DNA from: Neolewinella xylanilytica
Lineage (GTDB): Bacteria; Bacteroidota; Bacteroidia; Chitinophagales; Saprospiraceae
Length of the DNA stretch: 64,000 nucleotides
Direction of reading: 5' to 3'
NCBI RefSeq assembly: GCF_002934605.1
Contig: NZ_PTJC01000005.1
Span: forward strand, 1,116,001-1,180,000
The stretch's first letter is position 1; the number at the start of each line of letters is the position of its first letter. Shown here in pieces: positions 45,148-53,738 of this stretch. Under the pieces are notes generated by a model. That model was not told the DNA's origin and made no database searches. It saw only the letters and a list, made by a program, of their open reading frames with translations. Made by a program: the position numbers and the translations under genes.

Positions 45148-46307
45148 TGACGCTCGTACTAATTCTAGTGCTTACAACGATCATGGCTGCGGTCATGATC
45201 AACGGCCACGCCTCGGAGTTGCGGCATTCGAAAGGAGCAATTTGGGGGTTGTATGCATATCACACACTCTTTTGTCTGATCTACTTTCTCTGGGCGCTGG
45301 TAAATAACTCGGATTCAAAAGCCTATTACAGCGATACCCTCCGTGCCAGCCGGGGTGGGTCATGGTTAGAGATTTACGACTTCGGTACTCCGTTCATTGA
45401 ATTTTTGGCCTATCCATTCGTAAACGGATTGGCACTGCCTTATGTGTCCGTAATGTTCCTATTCGGGTTCTTCGGATTTATTGGATTTTTCTATCTCTAT
45501 CTTTTTGTATCGGAGCAAATACAGTTTCGGCATAAACTACTTGGGATAGACATTATTCTGCTGCTATTCTTCCTGCCTATCGCGCATTTCTACAGTGCCT
45601 CTCTCGGCAAGGGCGCGGTTATCCTGGCTGGAATGGGCCTGTTATTTTATGGGCTAAACCGTATTGGCAAACGCCTGATTTTCTTGCTTCTCGGCGTGTT
45701 CATCGTGCTTCACGTGCGGGCACACATCATGGCGGCAGTCTGCGGAGCAGCCGTCTTAGCGGCGGTATTCAGTAATCGCGGTATCAAGAACTGGCAGAAG
45801 GTAATCATCGTAGTGGTTTCCCTAGCGGCGCTCGGACCCTTATTTCAGCAAACATTTGCGTACGTAGGGGTGGACGCTACCGACGCGGAAGCAATAGAGG
45901 AATGGTCCGAGAAGCGAACCACTGACTTGAAGAAAGCCAATTCAGCGGTGGATATTGAGAACTATAGTCAGCCGATGAAGCTCTTCACCTTCCTGTTCCG
46001 GCCGCTGTTCATCGATTCTCCTAATGCCCTAGGCCTTATCGTGTCGGTGGAAAATCTAATCTACTTAATTCTTTTTCTTCGTTGCTTCAATCCGCGTTTC
46101 CTGCGCTTTATCATCCAGGCACCGTGGATGGTCAAGATGGCACTGACCACTTTCTTTGTAGTCTCGATAGCGTTAGCACAAATCAGTTCCAATATGGGTA
46201 TTGCTATCCGCCAAAAATCCCAGGTTACTTATCTGTTTGTTTTTGTATTGCTCGCTTACGCGGATTACGCGTACCGAACGGAACGCAAACTGGTCATCGG
46301 TGAATAA
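45147..46307 (+). CDS. Multi-pass membrane protein, probable Wzy-type polymerase
   Basis: The 386-residue product has about ten membrane helices and a conserved mid-protein segment (HFYSASLGKGAVILAGMGLLFYG ... VRAHIMAAVCGAAVLAAV) and a periplasmic loop with EEWSEKRTTDLKKANSAV. The KGA/VRAH arrangement of basic residues and the final FTFLFRPLFIDSPNALGLI are typical of putative O-antigen or capsule polymerases. It would join repeat units at the periplasmic face. The start at 45147 (TAATG) overlaps the previous stop; an ATG 36 bp upstream adds nothing conserved. If it is the active polymerase, it explains why the two wzy genes at 60-62 kb could decay. Confidence 0.75.
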   Translation: MTLVLILVLTTIMAAVMINGHASELRHSKGAIWGLYAYHTLFCLIYFLWALVNNSDSKAYYSDTLRASRGGSWLEIYDFGTPFIEFLAYPFVNGLALPYVSVMFLFGFFGFIGFFYLYLFVSEQIQFRHKLLGIDIILLLFFLPIAHFYSASLGKGAVILAGMGLLFYGLNRIGKRLIFLLLGVFIVLHVRAHIMAAVCGAAVLAAVFSNRGIKNWQKVIIVVVSLAALGPLFQQTFAYVGVDATDAEAIEEWSEKRTTDLKKANSAVDIENYSQPMKLFTFLFRPLFIDSPNALGLIVSVENLIYLILFLRCFNPRFLRFIIQAPWMVKMALTTFFVVSIALAQISSNMGIAIRQKSQVTYLFVFVLLAYADYAYRTERKLVIGE

Positions 46308-47283
46308 CAGGGGCGGCTTCATCATTTCGCTAGACTTCGAATTGCACTGGGGCGTATTCGACCACACTTCCCTAAACGATAAGAGCCGAGCCTACTTTCG
46401 AACTACCCGGGACCTGATTCCGCCCACCTTACAGCTATTCAATGAATACGGTATAGCTGCTACCTGGGCAACCGTGGGTATGCTTTTCGCCCGGAATAAG
46501 GAGGAGCTTCAAGAGTTACTTCCGGAGCATCGGCCACAGTACCGCAATCCGCAACTCGACCCGTACCGATTACTGGCTGAAGTAGGGGAGAACGAGGACG
46601 AAGACCCATACCACTATGCACCCTCGCTGATCGAGCTCGTTGCCGCCACGCCCGGGCAGGAAATCGGAAGCCACACTTTTTCTCACTTTTACTGTCTGGA
46701 ACCCGGACAGGACAGCGAAGCCTTTGCCGATGACCTCGGTTGCGCGCAGCGGGCGGCAAACGGGTACGGACCGGCGACCTCCCTCGTTTTTCCACGCAAT
46801 CAGTACCGAACCGACTATTTTCCTGCGCTCCGGCGCCATGGTTTTCGGGCGTTTCGCGGAAATCCGGAGACTTGGTTTTGGCAAAGTCGGTCGGGCGAGG
46901 ACACTACCCTGTATCAGCGGGCCGTACGGCTAACGGACAATTACCTGCCGCTTGCGAAATCCTATCTTTTCGACGTTGGAAAGGAGGATAACGGACTGGT
47001 CAACATTCCCGCCAGCCGCTTCTTTCGACCTTACGTTCCATCAATAGATTCGTATGGAGGTCAGCAGCTCAAATTATGGCGTATATGCAAGGAAATGACC
47101 CGTGCCGCAGAGGCAGGGAAAAATTACCACCTGTGGTGGCACCCGCATAACCTCGCTACCGATCCGGCTCGCAACATGGCCGGGTTAGAAGAGATTCTGC
47201 GAACTTATAAAGACCTAAACCAACGTTACGGATGGCAGAGTCACTCCATGGAATCCTGGATCGAAGCCAGTCCACAGAATTGA
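46300..47283 (+). CDS. NodB-type polysaccharide deacetylase
   Basis: The 327-residue protein uses a GTG at 46300, inside the end of the previous gene. It has the deacetylase motif 1 FIISLDFELHWGVFD (Asp and metal-binding Asp/His region), WATVGML, motif 2 GQEIGSHTFSHFYC with metal-ligand histidines, and LVFPRNQYRTDYF as motif 3. The end has HLWWHPHNLATDPA. It has no signal peptide, so it works in the cytoplasm, perhaps removing an acetyl group from a lipid- or nucleotide-linked GlcNAc residue. The next glycosyltransferase ATG lies 5 bp after its stop. Confidence 0.88.
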   Translation: MNNRGGFIISLDFELHWGVFDHTSLNDKSRAYFRTTRDLIPPTLQLFNEYGIAATWATVGMLFARNKEELQELLPEHRPQYRNPQLDPYRLLAEVGENEDEDPYHYAPSLIELVAATPGQEIGSHTFSHFYCLEPGQDSEAFADDLGCAQRAANGYGPATSLVFPRNQYRTDYFPALRRHGFRAFRGNPETWFWQSRSGEDTTLYQRAVRLTDNYLPLAKSYLFDVGKEDNGLVNIPASRFFRPYVPSIDSYGGQQLKLWRICKEMTRAAEAGKNYHLWWHPHNLATDPARNMAGLEEILRTYKDLNQRYGWQSHSMESWIEASPQN

Positions 47284-47288
47284 ACGAA

Positions 47289-48419
47289 ATGGCTCTAGCG
47301 GGGAAAACGGTAGCGGTTGTCGTCAACACCAGTTGGAATATCTACAACTTCCGGGGTGGGTTAGTCCGGTCTTTTATTGAAGCTGGTGCCAGGGTATTGG
47401 CTATTGCACCGCCGGATGAATATTCGGAGCGCCTAGTTGACGAACTGGGAGTAATCTTCGTGCCACTCAGGCGATTGAGTCGCAAAGGGACTAATCCGGT
47501 CCAGGATTTTGCCCTGACGTTGGAGTTGATCCGGATATACCGCCGCCATAAGGTCGATGTTGCCCTTCATTATACGATCAAACCCGTCATCTACGGATCA
47601 CTTGCGGCAAAATTCACCAAGGTTGCCAACATAAGTACCCTGACGGGATTGGGATACGCTTTTCTCCAGTCCGGAATCGTCAATCGGGTGGCGATAAAAC
47701 TGTACCGGCAAGCGTTACGATCTGCCTACTGGACGTACTTTCAAAACGCGGACGACCGGCAGCTATTTTTAGCTAGCGGTATGGTTCGTCCAGACCGTTC
47801 GGGGGTAGTACCGGGGTCCGGTATCGATACGGAACGCTTTCAACCTACGAAATCGGATACTCCGGAAGACATCAACTTCTTGTTCATCGGTCGCCTGCTG
47901 TACGATAAGGGCATCGTGGAATTTCACGATGCCGCGACAACGCTGCGAGGGCGGTATCCGGACGTTACCTTTCATGTAGTAGGTGGACTGGATGATGGTA
48001 ACCCAAGCGGGGTATCGGCTATGATGGTCAAAGAATGGGAAGCATCCGGCGACATCGTGTATCACGGTCAGGTAAGTGATACCCGACCCTACATCGCTAA
48101 ATCTACCGCCGTAGTGTTGCCCTCCTACCGGGAAGGATTGCCTCGGGTGATGCTGGAAGGCATGGCGATGGGAAAGCCGCTCGTCGCTTCCGATGTCCCC
48201 GGTTGTCGGGATACCATCGTGCACGGACGCAACGGCTATCTCGTAGATGTCCAGAGTTCGGAAAGCCTGGCAAGTGGAATGGAAAAGCTGATCTTGGCTT
48301 CCCCCGAGGACCGAACTAAAATGGGGGTGGCGGGAAGAAAGATGGCCGAAGAAACATTCGCCGAGCCGGTGATCGTAGGCAAGTACGTGGATTTGCTTAT
48401 CGAGGCGTTCCGGAACTAA
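47289..48419 (+). CDS. Glycosyltransferase family 4, PglA/CapM-like
   Basis: The 376-residue protein begins TVAVVVNTSWNIYNFRGGLV, then IAPPDEYSERL, VALHYTIKPVIYGSLAAK and ISTLTGLGYAFL, all typical of the PglA/CapM/WbpJ-like GT4 branch. The donor domain has NFLFIGRLLYDKGIVEFHDA, VTFHVVGGLDDGNPS and VVLPSYREGLPRVMLEGMAMGKPLVASDVPGCRDTI. Members transfer GalNAc, GlcNAc or a deoxyamino sugar to a lipid-linked sugar. The ATG at 47289 is used; an earlier one at 47232 is inside the deacetylase gene. It is the last gene of the tightly coupled run that begins at 40867. Confidence 0.92.
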   Translation: MALAGKTVAVVVNTSWNIYNFRGGLVRSFIEAGARVLAIAPPDEYSERLVDELGVIFVPLRRLSRKGTNPVQDFALTLELIRIYRRHKVDVALHYTIKPVIYGSLAAKFTKVANISTLTGLGYAFLQSGIVNRVAIKLYRQALRSAYWTYFQNADDRQLFLASGMVRPDRSGVVPGSGIDTERFQPTKSDTPEDINFLFIGRLLYDKGIVEFHDAATTLRGRYPDVTFHVVGGLDDGNPSGVSAMMVKEWEASGDIVYHGQVSDTRPYIAKSTAVVLPSYREGLPRVMLEGMAMGKPLVASDVPGCRDTIVHGRNGYLVDVQSSESLASGMEKLILASPEDRTKMGVAGRKMAEETFAEPVIVGKYVDLLIEAFRN

Positions 48420-48757
48420 CCCGCTTTTTTCCCTCCTCCATTAGCGGTGAATCTGAATGGGCGATCTTGCCATCCATCTGTATCTACCGTGACATTAATT
48501 ATCCCGGTGTGGCGGAGACGCGACGAGATGGAATCGGAAAATTCTCCCGGTGCCGGGTTTACAAAAGGCGACTTTTGTTCCGAGAACCGACGGGAGCTAT
48601 CCCTACGTACCTCCTTGGAATCTATGGACAAGCATTGAGCCACCGAACTTCGTTAAGTGGCAAAACATTACCTTTCCCTTTTCCTCGTTAACCTAGGGGA
48701 AGCTTGATAGCCAAATTCACCTTGCCCAAAAAAGAACCGTAACTAATTCATCCGAGC
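48420..48757. other. 338-bp spacer, no gene seen
   Basis: No intact gene and no REP hairpin. TACCTTTC near 48672 resembles a -7 element with one mismatch, but the -33 part is not clear. The base composition becomes more AT-rich near 48700. The following gene uses a TTG start. Confidence 0.35.
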
Positions 48758-50017
48758 TTGTCGGCGGAAAAAATCCTCTTCCTAGCCAATTATTTTCCGC
48801 CACGCCCCGCCGTGGCCGGTCGTCGGCTGGGGCACCTGGCAACTTGGGCACTCGATCATTACCGCAAGGTATTCGTGATTCGAGCCGACCGGAATTTCGC
48901 CGGTGACGATCTCCCGGACTTGGACGTAATTGCCCTACCCGCCCGCGATCTTCGGGCCCTTCTGGGCGGCCCCGGCCCCGCCCACACCCTTCCCCACAAT
49001 AGCTACCGGAAAAAGGTTTCCGGCCCCCTGCTGCGGCTGCGGCAGTCCTTCCCCTTCCTGTACCTGACCGACGACGGCGGTCCGATCTACCGTCGGGAGG
49101 CGTACCGGGAAGCGGTTCGCCTCATCGAGGCGGAGGGCATTACCACCGTTTTTTCTTCCTTCCGGCCTTGGAGCGACCACCTGGTTGCTCGTCAGCTGAA
49201 GCGTCGCTTCCCCCACCTGCACTGGATCGCTGATTTTCGGGATCTTCACGCCGATCCGGTACGGCGAGACGTGTGGTGGCCGAAATTACAAATATGGTGG
49301 GCCAGGAGGGTAGTCCGTCGGGCGGATGAGGTATGGGGCGTTTCCGAGGGGCAGGTCCAATATTTGAAGGAGATCTTTCCGGCGGCTACGGTACGAAGAA
49401 ACCGCCTGTTTAATCTCCCCCCCGCGTCGACCGCACCGCAATCGGATCGCTTTACCATTGTCTATACGGGCAGCCTGTACGACCGCCTCCAGTCGATCGG
49501 GCCGCTGCTGAATTCCCTGCAGGAGCTGGTTGCCCGGGGAGCAATGTTGCCCGACGACATCGAATTGATTTACCGCGGCAAGGATGAAGTCCTCTGGCGG
49601 GAATGGACCAGTTGTTTGCCCGCGAGCATGCATTGTAATACCCGATCCTACGTTGCTCCTGCGTCCGCGCAAAAACTACAAGAGGAGGCCCAAATGCTAC
49701 TTTTGCTGAACTGGTCCGCCGAGGACTATTACGGCGTGCTTACGGCTAAGCTCTACGATTACCTTTCCGCCGGCCGACCCATCTTGGCACTCGTGAACGG
49801 CCCCGACGATCCGGAGCTGCGGGCGATCATTGAAGGCACCCATGCGGGCAAGGTCTACGCGCGCGACGCTTCCCCTACGGATTGGCTACTCGGTTGCTAT
49901 CAGCAGTGGAAAGAGGGTGGGGGACGGGTGCCCTGGTCTTCGGATCTGAAGACAATGGCCCAGTACCTGGAGGGCGAAGCCGTAGGCCAGACAACCAATT
50001 ATCCCCAAGGCCGATAA
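48758..50017 (+). CDS. GT4-like glycosyltransferase (intact copy of a duplicated gene)
   Basis: The 419-residue protein starts at TTG (48758): AEKILFLANYFPPRPAVAGRRLG. It has a GT-B fold with WIADFRDLHADPVRRD, DEVWGVSEGQVQYLKEIFP, FTIVYTGSLYDRLQSI, DDIELIYRGKDEVLW, LLLLNWSAEDYYGVLTAKLYDYLSAGRPILALVNGPDDPEL. The last part carries the Glu-less but otherwise GT4-like donor site, so I am sure only of the superfamily. Parts of the same gene recur as broken copies at 52956-53180 (start) and 59450-60085 (end). The relic starts also contain the TTG codon position, which supports this start. It lies upstream of a GT2/DUF2304 pair. Confidence 0.85.
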   Translation: MSAEKILFLANYFPPRPAVAGRRLGHLATWALDHYRKVFVIRADRNFAGDDLPDLDVIALPARDLRALLGGPGPAHTLPHNSYRKKVSGPLLRLRQSFPFLYLTDDGGPIYRREAYREAVRLIEAEGITTVFSSFRPWSDHLVARQLKRRFPHLHWIADFRDLHADPVRRDVWWPKLQIWWARRVVRRADEVWGVSEGQVQYLKEIFPAATVRRNRLFNLPPASTAPQSDRFTIVYTGSLYDRLQSIGPLLNSLQELVARGAMLPDDIELIYRGKDEVLWREWTSCLPASMHCNTRSYVAPASAQKLQEEAQMLLLLNWSAEDYYGVLTAKLYDYLSAGRPILALVNGPDDPELRAIIEGTHAGKVYARDASPTDWLLGCYQQWKEGGGRVPWSSDLKTMAQYLEGEAVGQTTNYPQGR

Positions 50018-50430
50018 AATTTTCTGCCGATCGGATGCTTCCGGTGTGGTGGCTGCTCGTTTATGTCGCCCTGCTGCCCTAACTCGATCACGTATTTCAT
50101 CTGGCCGAGGTGGTTTGCGCTCTTTTGAACGTTTCCTGGCGTGGCGGCGCAAAAAAGCCAGCGTATGGGAATAAGGGGGTGTGCCTGAAGCAGCTGGCAT
50201 CGAGGTCGCCGGTGAAAGTAGGCCTACGTTTGTCGAGTAGCCGTTGGAGCATCTTCTTTGATAGCCTTGATGGATCTGCAACGTAACCGCATAGGGCCGT
50301 CGCTTTTTGGTCCCACCATTGGGCAACATGTTAGCAATATGTGGTTTAACTATAGGTTAGCATTACTGATTGAGGCAATTCCTCGTTAAAACAAGTCTAG
50401 TTGGCAACTGCACTTGATATATCCCGAGTA
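50018..50430. other. 413-bp spacer with a possible relic of a wzy gene start
   Basis: Just after the glycosyltransferase stop a short stretch (LPVWWLLVYVALLP, a stop, then LDHVFHLAEVV) resembles the N-terminus of the wzy-like gene at 60076, which also follows a copy of this glycosyltransferase. The rest shows no gene. The similarity is short, so this is a weak call. Confidence 0.35.
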
Positions 50431-51102
50431 ATGATAATCGTTCCCGTGTATAACGAGGAACCGGCAATACTCAGGCGAACCTTAAAGGCCCTGCGCGGGG
50501 CGGGAGCCCGTATCCTCGTCGTCGACGACGGATCCCACCCCGCAGTAGAGGTGGCGGTGTCTCCGGACGTAATACTTTTACGACATTCGGTTAATTTAGG
50601 ACAAGGTGCCGCCCTTGAAACGGGGATGGCTTTTGCCAGAAAAGATCAATTCGTTGATATCCTGGTGCACTTCGATGCGGACGGTCAACATTTCCCCTCG
50701 GACATTGCTAATTTACTTGCTCCGCTTTTTAAAGGGGAAGCGGATATCGTATTCGGAAGCCGATTCATGCGGCAAGCCGATCGGCTAAGAATTCCGCCAA
50801 TGCGACGCTTGATCCTTCAACTTGGCCGCATATTTAATCGTGTCGTAACGAGCATTCAGATGACTGACGCCCATATTGGCCTGCGAGCGCTAAACCGACG
50901 TGCTTTCGAACGGATCTCGTTGCGGGAAAATCGGATGGCTTACGCTACTGAATTGCTTTGGCAGGTACATAAGCATGAACTGCGATGGCATGAAGTTCCC
51001 GTTGCCGTTGTCTACACGCCGTATTCGCGGGCAAAAGGTCAGTCTTCCTGGAATGCTTTCACGATTGTGGGTGACATATTCCTGAGAATCATTTACCGCT
51101 GA
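50431..51102 (+). CDS. Glycosyltransferase family 2, DPM1-like polyprenyl-phosphate transferase
   Basis: The 223-residue GT-A enzyme begins IIVPVYNEEPAILRRTL and has ILVVDDGSHPAVEV, NLGQGAALETGMAFA and VHFDADGQHFPSDI, the Asp-x-Asp-x-x-Gln pattern of the dolichyl/polyprenyl-phosphate mannose synthase (DPM1) group. FGSRFMRQAD and TDAHIGLRALNRRA follow as expected. It likely loads a sugar onto undecaprenyl phosphate in the inner membrane for periplasmic use. An in-frame TTG at 50401 would add ten residues; the ATG at 50431 leaves the canonical N-terminus. It pairs with the DUF2304 gene 4 bp downstream, a frequent pairing. Confidence 0.87.
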   Translation: MIIVPVYNEEPAILRRTLKALRGAGARILVVDDGSHPAVEVAVSPDVILLRHSVNLGQGAALETGMAFARKDQFVDILVHFDADGQHFPSDIANLLAPLFKGEADIVFGSRFMRQADRLRIPPMRRLILQLGRIFNRVVTSIQMTDAHIGLRALNRRAFERISLRENRMAYATELLWQVHKHELRWHEVPVAVVYTPYSRAKGQSSWNAFTIVGDIFLRIIYR

Positions 51103-51106
51103 TTGT

Positions 51107-51445
51107 ATGGAACCCATCCAGCTACTTTTAATTATTGCCCAGATTGCCATCGCGCTGGTGTATCTGAAACTGACCCGCTACCGGTTTGGGACGGTACTCT
51201 TCCTCGCTACACTGTTACTGTTTGGTGTGCTGGCGGTTTACGATCCAGATTCGACTACGGTAATTGCCAACTATCTGGGGGTAGAACGGGGTGCAGACTT
51301 GCTTCTATACGCAACGGTCATCTGTTTTTGCGGGGCGCTCGTGGCCATTTATGGCAAGTTCCGCAAGCTTGATGAGCAGCATACGGGCGTGATCCGCGAA
51401 CTTGCTCTCCTACGTCAAATCCTCGAGCGCAACGAGGATGCATGA
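51107..51445 (+). CDS. DUF2304 membrane protein
   Basis: The 112-residue protein has three membrane helices (LLLIIAQIAIALVYLKL, TVLFLATLLLFGVLAVY and DLLLYATVICFCGALVAIY) and the DUF2304 signature ANYLGVERGADLLLY, followed by a basic/charged coiled tail (KLDEQHTGVIRELALLRQIL). The family is nearly always beside DPM1-like GT2 genes and is thought to assist or present the lipid-linked sugar; that role is inferred from context, not shown. Its end overlaps the start of the next membrane protein gene by 8 bp. Confidence 0.9.
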   Translation: MEPIQLLLIIAQIAIALVYLKLTRYRFGTVLFLATLLLFGVLAVYDPDSTTVIANYLGVERGADLLLYATVICFCGALVAIYGKFRKLDEQHTGVIRELALLRQILERNEDA

Positions 51446-52844
51446 CCGTTCTGCGCCTGCGGGGACGATTCTGACCGTCACCTCATTACTCTGTATGCTT
51501 CCCTTTCTGGTATCGTGCTTCTACTGGCATCCGGTAGGAACCCACGCCGTGGACTGGATCAGCAACTGGGGGGGGAAGTACGATACCGTAAGTTGGTGGG
51601 AACAACAGCTTGACTGGTACACCACGACGATGGGACGGTATAGCAGTACGGCCTTACTAAGTACGGTCGGGAACTGGTATCGATTATCTACCGCTCGAAT
51701 CGTCGTTCTTGTTCTGCACCTGGCTCTTGGGGGAGCCCTGTTTTTCCTTGCTTCCACCTTGCTGCAAAATTGGAAAACGGGTCTGGTTGTCACCCTCACC
51801 GTACTTGCCCTTTACCTGAGTCAACTCAGCAATCCGTACGATAGTCTATACCGGCTAACCGGCTTGTTTATCTACCAAACCGGTCTTATTAGTTCACTGG
51901 TCCTGGCGGGTCTACTTTGGAGGGGGCATATATTTCTCGCTCTGCCGGTGATCGTGTTTACCGTAGGCACCAACGAAATCAGTCTGCTGCACACTGGCCT
52001 GTTGATAGGCAGCTATATATTACTGCGTCCGGAGTGCTTGCGGACACCTGCCGGTTGGTCGCTCATCGTGACGGCAGCATTATCCGCTGCCGTGGCACTT
52101 CTGGCCCCAGGAAACTGGGTAAGAGCGGACTTATACCATTCCGCGGCCTTTTCGGACCTCACCCTGGTCGGAGTAGTAATTGCTTCTGGCGTCTACCTAA
52201 TGGTAAGCTGGATTTCTTCCACAAGCCTTCTACCCATCCTCTTACTTTGTGGTGCCCTTCTTCCCCGCATCTCGTTTACCCGCCGACAGCGTCAGTTCAC
52301 TATATTAATGTCGCTGGTGCTTCCTGTGCTGTCTGTCGCACCCGTACTGGTGGCAACCAGAGGGGAGAGTTTACCGGAAGGAATTACCGATTGGCAGATT
52401 ATTCCAACCGTGATGTTGCTGATAATGGTCGTTACTTCCCTTCCCCGGCTGATACTACCGGGCAAAGCTATTGTTACGCTGGCTGTATTCATTGGGCTGG
52501 CCAATTTACTGGGAGGGCTATATATAGACCGCGGACGGGAAGGTCCACCCCGTGGTCCGATCGATCGGATCGTTATAGCTTCTCCACCTGGCGCAGCCTG
52601 GTTGCAGTTGCTTACTGGAAAAACGCAGCGGTATGATCAATCCGTTGAACGGCAGTATGCGGTAGCTCAGGAATGTGAAGCAGGGGATTGTGTCGTACCC
52701 CCGATGGCTGAATCCGAAACATACCTTTATGATGCTAGCTACGACCGACGAGTACTGCCGTACGGAGACCCCTGGTTTGGCTACCTGGTAAACCGTCCGG
52801 ACATCGTTGTATTTGCTAAACAGCCGGCGGTTGAGAGACGGTAA
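51438..52844 (+). CDS. Multi-pass membrane protein, DUF6056/GT-C-like
   Basis: The 468-residue product starts at the ATG at 51438 inside the end of the DUF2304 gene. It has a dozen hydrophobic helices. The first periplasmic loop reads VDWISNWGGKYDTV ... WYTTTMGRYSSTALLS, matching membrane glycosyltransferase-like proteins in which an acidic loop residue and a GRYSS motif are conserved. VFTVGTNEISLLHTGLLIGSYI and ALLAPGNWVRADL further along also fit DUF6056. With an undecaprenyl-phosphate sugar made by the upstream GT2/DUF2304 pair, a GT-C enzyme adding a periplasmic side-branch is plausible. No substrate can be given. Confidence 0.72.
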   Translation: MHDRSAPAGTILTVTSLLCMLPFLVSCFYWHPVGTHAVDWISNWGGKYDTVSWWEQQLDWYTTTMGRYSSTALLSTVGNWYRLSTARIVVLVLHLALGGALFFLASTLLQNWKTGLVVTLTVLALYLSQLSNPYDSLYRLTGLFIYQTGLISSLVLAGLLWRGHIFLALPVIVFTVGTNEISLLHTGLLIGSYILLRPECLRTPAGWSLIVTAALSAAVALLAPGNWVRADLYHSAAFSDLTLVGVVIASGVYLMVSWISSTSLLPILLLCGALLPRISFTRRQRQFTILMSLVLPVLSVAPVLVATRGESLPEGITDWQIIPTVMLLIMVVTSLPRLILPGKAIVTLAVFIGLANLLGGLYIDRGREGPPRGPIDRIVIASPPGAAWLQLLTGKTQRYDQSVERQYAVAQECEAGDCVVPPMAESETYLYDASYDRRVLPYGDPWFGYLVNRPDIVVFAKQPAVERR

Positions 52845-52955
52845 ATTTGGAGGTAAGCTGTCTGCGCCCTTTCCCGCTTCGCTCGGAAATATGAAAGTAG
52901 CATGCCCTACGCCATCTACTGCTGTTTACACTGTTAGCCGCCAACTTAACGCAAC

Positions 52956-53390
52956 TTGTCGGGCGCTAATATGGTGTGGCCTTTTCTGTCCCGCCATGGT
53001 AGGTCGTCGGCTTGCCTAACTGGTCACTTGGGCGGGCCACCACTCGACAACATCTACGTTGCACGGACGCCCCGTAACTTTTTGGGTGCCGATTTACCGG
53101 ACTCGAACGTTTTTGCCCTGCCTGCCTGCGATTATTGTCCCTTGGTGGGCGGGTCCGGTAGGGCTCACCCCTACCCAATAACAGCTTACCCTGGACGGGC
53201 GCCTTCGCCGAAACGGGCATCTTCGGCTTGCTGGCCAGCTTGCTTTACTACCGCTCCGAGCAGTGGACGATGGCTGTGGTCGTGTTGCTGTTTTTCCTGG
53301 TTGCCGGCGTGTTTAAGGACGTGATGAATTTCCGGGGGGTGTGGGTTTTGGTGGGGGTTATTTGGCTTCTGTACGTTGCACCGAAGTTAA
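52956..53390 (+). pseudogene. Fused relics: start of GT4-like gene joined to end of a wzy gene
   Basis: The first part, about 52956-53180, matches the start of the glycosyltransferase at 48758: ACTTGTCGG includes the same TTG start, and later GGTCGTCGGCTTG, CACTTGGGCGGG, GCCGATTTACCGGACT and TTTTTGCCCTGCC correspond to its codons. The second part, about 53187-53390, matches the end of the wzy gene at 61348-62591: GCCTTCGCCGAAACGGGC, CTTTACTACCGC and AAGGACGTGATGAATTTCCG, ending near CACCGAAG. A deletion that removed the rest of the glycosyltransferase and nearly all of wzy explains the join. Both halves carry many substitutions. No product is expected. Confidence 0.8.
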
Positions 53391-53699
53391 ACCACCGAAC
53401 TAATGAAACACACCGTGCCCCCCGACCAGTATTCTACCTCAGCCTGTAAAGCAAGCTTTGTGCAATTGCCTTTTTGCGGTTACCGCTAAGCAAGCAGCAA
53501 CAGCTCAAAGCAACATGAAGAAAAAGGCCAGTCCATACCGCTAGGCATTGTAGTGGATCTCGCTTCCTCCCGCTCTTGCGCGGCAACTGGGGTAGGGTCC
53601 CTGTTGCTTAGCTCCGGAGGCAAAAGCCTGAGGATTTGAAATGTATGGAGGGATAAGGCCAGCCTCTGAATGATGCTTCACAGAATAATTTGTTAACTC
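53391..53699. other. Spacer upstream of the pse promoter, no gene seen
   Basis: About 310 bp with no coding pattern beyond the tail of the wzy relic frame, which stays open to 53449. AT content rises towards the promoter. No hairpin or repeat stood out. Confidence 0.4.
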
Positions 53700-53730
53700 T
53701 TTGCTGGCCCTGCAATAGGGGCTACCTTTG
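53700..53730 (+). promoter_or_regulatory. Strong Bacteroidota promoter of the pse operon (TTTG-N19-TACCTTTG)
   Basis: TTTG at 53700-53703 and TACCTTTG at 53723-53730 are separated by 19 nt, matching the Bacteroidota consensus (TTTG, 17-23 nt, TAnnTTTG). The pseB ATG is only 8 nt after the -7 element, so the mRNA would be leaderless or have a leader of very few bases. It is the clearest promoter in the window. Confidence 0.8.
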
Positions 53731-53738
53731 CCAACCTT